Origin: Casp-actino8 sp046091365
GTDB taxonomy: Bacteria; Actinomycetota; Acidimicrobiia; Acidimicrobiales; Ilumatobacteraceae
Assembly: GCA_046091365.1 (NCBI GenBank)
Contig: JBJTBM010000034.1
Span: 1-16,151, forward strand
Direction of reading: 5' to 3'
DNA length: 16,151 bases
Position numbers and translations under genes: made by a program. The notes beneath the pieces are model-generated. The model was not told the origin of the DNA, did not search any database, and was given only the letters and a program-made list of their open reading frames with translations. Shown here piece after piece: positions 13,295-16,151 of this stretch (position 1 is the stretch's first letter; the number at the start of each line of letters is the position of its first letter).

Positions 13295-13300
13295 AGGCTA
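13295..13300 (-). promoter_or_regulatory. Candidate -10 box (TAGCCT) for leaderless rbfA
   Basis: Minus-strand GGTAGCCTGA places TAGCCT 7 nt before the rbfA ATG, in the 39-bp gap after the DsbA-like gene. It shares its 10-base core with the motif upstream of ribF. It may uncouple rbfA-truB from infB transcription. Confidence 0.45.
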
Positions 13301-13326
13301 CCCAGCGGTCGTGTACGTCGGGAGCG

Positions 13327-13971
13327 TCAGTCGAAGACCGGCGCAAGGCGATTCGACCGCTTCAACTCGGCCACACCCGGAGTGGTGGCCACCACCTCGA
13401 CGGCGTCCCACAGGCGCAAAGCCTCGGCCCCGCGCGGGATGCGCGCGATCACCGGACCGAAGAACGAACCTTCGTCGGCGCCACCGGGATGGAACGTGAG
13501 GATCGGAGTACCGACGTCACGCCCCGTGCGCGCGAGCGCCGTGTCGGTGTCGGCGGCGATGACGGCGTCCCACGACTCGTCGAACGCCGCGTCGACGAGA
13601 CCACGGTCGTATCCGGCCAGACCGAGTACCTCACCCACGAACGCCTCGGTGCTGCCGGCGAAATCGTCACGGCGCCCCTTGTTGTGCCCCTCGACGCCCA
13701 GCGTCGCATAGAAGCGTCCGACCGCGTCGTTGCCCAGTTCGGCGTCGATGCGGGCCGCCACGCGCAGGGCCTCGTGCCCCATCGCGTGCCAACGTTTGTA
13801 CTGATCCGAGTACCACTCAGCGGTGTTCGTCGCGTTCAACAACTTGAGCGATATGAAACGCCAGCGCACGTCGTAGGCCCGCTGTCCGCGCACCTCCTCG
13901 ACCCACCGCGACGTTATCCATGCCCACGGGCAGACCGGATCGAAGAAGAACTCGAGGTCCGGATCACTCAC
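13327..13971 (-). CDS. DsbA-family thioredoxin-fold protein, Rv2466c-like, with CPWA active site
   Basis: This 214-residue protein follows the mycobacterial Rv2466c family (mycothiol-dependent reductase/nitroreductase, about 207 residues) along its length, from memory of that sequence. Shared stretches are FFFDPVCPWAWITSRWV (8-24), ISLKLLN in the first third, VGTPILTF and FFGPVIARIPRGAEA in the last third, and a C-terminal AELKRSN...PVFD. The thioredoxin fold with inserted helical domain is inferred. Where Rv2466c has Cys-Pro-Trp-Cys, this has Cys14-Pro-Trp-Ala17, losing the resolving cysteine but keeping the nucleophile. It probably acts in the cytosol (no signal peptide) with a low-molecular-weight thiol. 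The GTG start at 13971 is set by homology; its GTGA overlaps the infB stop, implying coupled translation. Finding it between infB and rbfA is unusual. Confidence 0.87.
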   Translation of the reverse strand: MSDPDLEFFFDPVCPWAWITSRWVEEVRGQRAYDVRWRFISLKLLNATNTAEWYSDQYKRWHAMGHEALRVAARIDAELGNDAVGRFYATLGVEGHNKGRRDDFAGSTEAFVGEVLGLAGYDRGLVDAAFDESWDAVIAADTDTALARTGRDVGTPILTFHPGGADEGSFFGPVIARIPRGAEALRLWDAVEVVATTPGVAELKRSNRLAPVFD

Positions 13972-16151
13972 GAGCGCACCACCAACTTCTCGTCGAAGGT
14001 CTCGATGAGGTCGCCCTGCTTCAGGTCCTGGAAGTCGGACAGTCCGATGCCGCATTCGAAGCCGTCGCGCACCTCACGCACGTCGTCCTTGAAGCGACGC
14101 AGCGAGTTGATGGCGCCCTTCCAGATGATGACGCCGTCGCGAAGGAAGCGCACCTTGCTGCCACGCGTGATCTGACCCGAACGCACGTAGCAACCGGCGA
14201 TGGCACCGATCTTGGGCACCCGGAAGACCTCGCGAACCTCGGCTTCACCGGTGACGACCTCCTCGAACTCGGGAGCCAACATGCCCACCATGGCGCTTTC
14301 GATGTCCTCGAGGAGTTTGTAGATGATCTCGTAGGTACGGATCTCGACGTGCTCGGCCTCGGCGAGGTCGCGCGCCTTGCGATCGGGGCGCACGTTGAAG
14401 CCGATGATCGTGGCGTTGGTCGCCGCGGCCAGGGTGATGTCGTTCTCGGTGACACCGCCCACCGCGCGGTGCACGAATGCCAACTTCACCTCGTCGCGCT
14501 CGAGACGCTTCAGACTCTCGGTCACCGCCTCCAGCGAGCCCTGTACGTCGGCCTTCAACACCAGGTTCAAGGTGGCGACCTCGCCGGCCTGAATCTGGGT
14601 GAAGACGTCCTCGAGCCTCACGCCGCGTTGCACCCGGGCGTCGCCCCGCTGGGACTTGGCGCGCAGACGCTGTTCGCGCGCCTCACCCACGGTGCGGGCG
14701 GTCTTTTCGTCGGGCGCCACACGGAACTCGTCACCGGCGTTCGGCACGGTCGACAGACCGAGCACCTGAACCGGGGTGGACGGGCCGGCTTCCTTGATCT
14801 GTCGACCCTTGTCGTCGATCATCGCGCGCACACGGCCCCATGCGCCGCCGGCCACGATGGGGTCGCCGACTTTGAGGGTGCCCTTGTCGACGAGGATCGT
14901 GGCCACGGGCCCCCGGCCGGTGTCGAGGTTGGCCTCGAGCACCACGCCCTTGGCTCGACCCGTCGGGTTTGCGGTGAGTTCTTCGACCTCGGCCACGAGA
15001 GTCAGTTGTTCGACCAGGTCGTCGACGCCGAGGTTCTGCTGGGCCGACATCTCGACACAGATGGTGTCGCCGCCCCACGACTCGGGAACGAGTTCCTGCT
15101 CGGCCAACTGGGACAACACCCGCTGGACGTCGGCGTTCTCCTTGTCGACTTTGTTGATCGCCACCACGATCGGCACATCGGCCGCTCGTGCGTGATTGAT
15201 GGCCTCGATGGTCTGGGGCATGACGCCGTCGTCGGCGGCCACCATCAGAACGACGATGTCGGTCACCTGCGCCCCGCGGGCACGCATCTGGGTGAACGCG
15301 GCGTGACCCGGGGTGTCGATGAAGGTGACCTTCTTGCCGGCCTGCTCGGTCTGGTACGCACCGATGTGCTGGGTGATACCGCCCGCCTCACCCGCCACCA
15401 CGTTGGCGTTGCGGATCCGGTCGAGCAGCGTGGTCTTGCCGTGGTCGACGTGGCCCATCACCGTGATGACGGGCGGACGCGGCGCCTGGGCGGCCTCGTC
15501 CTCGTCGTCGCTGTCGTCGAACAACGCCTGTAGTTCGAGCTCTTCTTGTTGACCGGGCTCGACCAACAACAAGTCGGCGCCGATCTCGAGGGCGAACAAC
15601 TCCATCTGCTCGTCGCTGAGCGTCATGGTCGCGGTCACCATCTCGCCGTTCTTCATGAGGAAGAGAACGACGTCGGCCGCGGTGCGGTTCAGACGCGGGG
15701 CGAACTCCTGGGCCGACACACCACGCTCGACGACGATGGTGCCCTCGGGCACCGGAGCGCCGGTGGCGCTGTAACTCTGCATCGACGGCTGGAGTTCTTC
15801 CTCACCACGACGCCGACGGCGACCACCACTGCGTGGGGCGCGACGACCACCGTTCGGACGCGGTCCACCACCGGGACGTCCACCGGGGCCACCGCCCGGA
15901 CCACCACCGGGGCCGGGACGCGGACCACCGAAGGCGCCGGGAGCACCGCCGGGACGGGGTCCACCACCGGGACGCGGACCACCGAATCCGGCCGGGCGCG
16001 GCGCACCCGTGCGCGGTCCGCCGTATCCGGCGCCGCTCGGGCGGGCCGGAGCGGTGCGCGGACCGCCGGGGGGCGGAGGCACCGGACGACCGGTCGACGA
16101 CACCGGACGACCCGGTGGCGGGGGCGGCACGGGGCGTCCCGACGGCGACAG
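13968..16151 (-). CDS. infB: Translation initiation factor IF-2 (5' end beyond the window)
   Basis: IF-2 is the GTPase that brings initiator fMet-tRNA to the 30S subunit and promotes subunit joining. 727 residues are visible; the frame runs open through the right edge, so the true start and any earlier N-domain are outside. In order: a Pro/Gly/Arg low-complexity linker (visible residues 1 to about 105), an arginine-rich RRRRRGEEE junction, and an IF2_N-like domain with VSAQEFAPRLNRTAADVVLF (near 145-164). The G domain follows, with G1 GHVDHGKTT (about 233), G3 DTPGHAAF, G4 NKVD and G5 SAQ, then the beta-barrel and C-terminal domains ending in IETFDEKLVVRS. All GTPase motifs look intact. It heads the minus-strand cluster and overlaps the start of the DsbA-like gene by 4 nt. 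Confidence 0.97.
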   Translation of the reverse strand: MSPSGRPVPPPPPGRPVSSTGRPVPPPPGGPRTAPARPSGAGYGGPRTGAPRPAGFGGPRPGGGPRPGGAPGAFGGPRPGPGGGPGGGPGGRPGGGPRPNGGRRAPRSGGRRRRRGEEELQPSMQSYSATGAPVPEGTIVVERGVSAQEFAPRLNRTAADVVLFLMKNGEMVTATMTLSDEQMELFALEIGADLLLVEPGQQEELELQALFDDSDDEDEAAQAPRPPVITVMGHVDHGKTTLLDRIRNANVVAGEAGGITQHIGAYQTEQAGKKVTFIDTPGHAAFTQMRARGAQVTDIVVLMVAADDGVMPQTIEAINHARAADVPIVVAINKVDKENADVQRVLSQLAEQELVPESWGGDTICVEMSAQQNLGVDDLVEQLTLVAEVEELTANPTGRAKGVVLEANLDTGRGPVATILVDKGTLKVGDPIVAGGAWGRVRAMIDDKGRQIKEAGPSTPVQVLGLSTVPNAGDEFRVAPDEKTARTVGEAREQRLRAKSQRGDARVQRGVRLEDVFTQIQAGEVATLNLVLKADVQGSLEAVTESLKRLERDEVKLAFVHRAVGGVTENDITLAAATNATIIGFNVRPDRKARDLAEAEHVEIRTYEIIYKLLEDIESAMVGMLAPEFEEVVTGEAEVREVFRVPKIGAIAGCYVRSGQITRGSKVRFLRDGVIIWKGAINSLRRFKDDVREVRDGFECGIGLSDFQDLKQGDLIETFDEKLVVRS
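15837..16151 (-). repeat. Pro/Gly/Arg low-complexity coding repeat in infB
   Basis: Imperfect short units such as GGPRPGG, GPGGGP and GRPVPPPP recur through the visible N-terminal linker of IF-2, written in near-repetitive CCACCGGGAC-type DNA on the plus strand. Such disordered linkers are usual in actinobacterial IF-2. The DNA is prone to slippage and misassembly, so exact length is uncertain. Confidence 0.8.

Noticed and set aside
13920..15533. A 537-codon open frame antisense to infB
   Set aside because: It mirrors the well-supported IF-2 frame. Its Leu/Val/Asp/His-rich product shows no recognisable domain or ribosome site.
15837..16151. CRISPR-like or satellite repeat array at the right edge
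   Set aside because: The units are short, irregular and stay in frame within infB, encoding the Pro/Gly/Arg linker. There are no unique spacers of constant length.

Overview
The window is GC-rich bacterial chromosome with strong G/C preference at third codon positions. Several features point to an actinobacterium, and I would guess the class Acidimicrobiia, though that is inference. The evidence is a fused CofG-CofH FO synthase (FbiC), a DUF222/HNH (13E12-family) protein behind a Gram-positive-type LexA box, a mycobacterial Rv2466c-like DsbA-family protein, a Cys-Gly-Gly-Asp-Asp-Ser type lipoprotein, and several start codons lying 6-8 nt after a TANNNT -10 hexamer, as expected for leaderless transcripts.

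Layout. Positions 40-3101 hold a small acidic hypothetical gene (minus), riboflavin synthase ribE (plus, divergent from it), a DUF4328 membrane protein (minus, ending exactly where ribE ends), and a DUF222-HNH nuclease-family gene (plus) with a perfect 14-bp SOS box in its leader. Positions 3121-7317 hold a divergent CUT2 (ribose/xylose-type) ABC transporter. The ATPase and permease are on the minus strand. The substrate-binding lipoprotein is on the plus strand and closes with a textbook intrinsic terminator. The shared 301-bp intergenic region carries an inverted repeat and a 13-bp direct repeat.

Positions 7376-10913 hold a fusion of an AroQ-type chorismate-mutase-fold domain with a VOC (glyoxalase/HPPD-like) domain, followed on the same strand by fbiC, which makes the F420 chromophore FO. 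An 18-bp palindrome separates fbiC from the convergent operon on the right. Positions 10918-16151 hold the conserved translation cluster on the minus strand: infB (5' end outside the window), an inserted DsbA-family gene, rbfA, truB and ribF. The inserted gene overlaps the infB stop by 4 nt, and rbfA and ribF each have a candidate internal leaderless promoter.

Metabolically, ribE makes riboflavin, ribF converts it to FMN and FAD, and fbiC makes the deazaflavin FO from an intermediate of the same pathway, but they lie in three separate transcription units. The most unusual items are the AroQ-VOC fusion, the CPWA (single-cysteine) DsbA-like protein coupled to infB, the SOS box on the DUF222-HNH gene, and the repeated leaderless-promoter architecture. 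I saw no tRNA, rRNA, CRISPR array, insertion sequence or phage genes.
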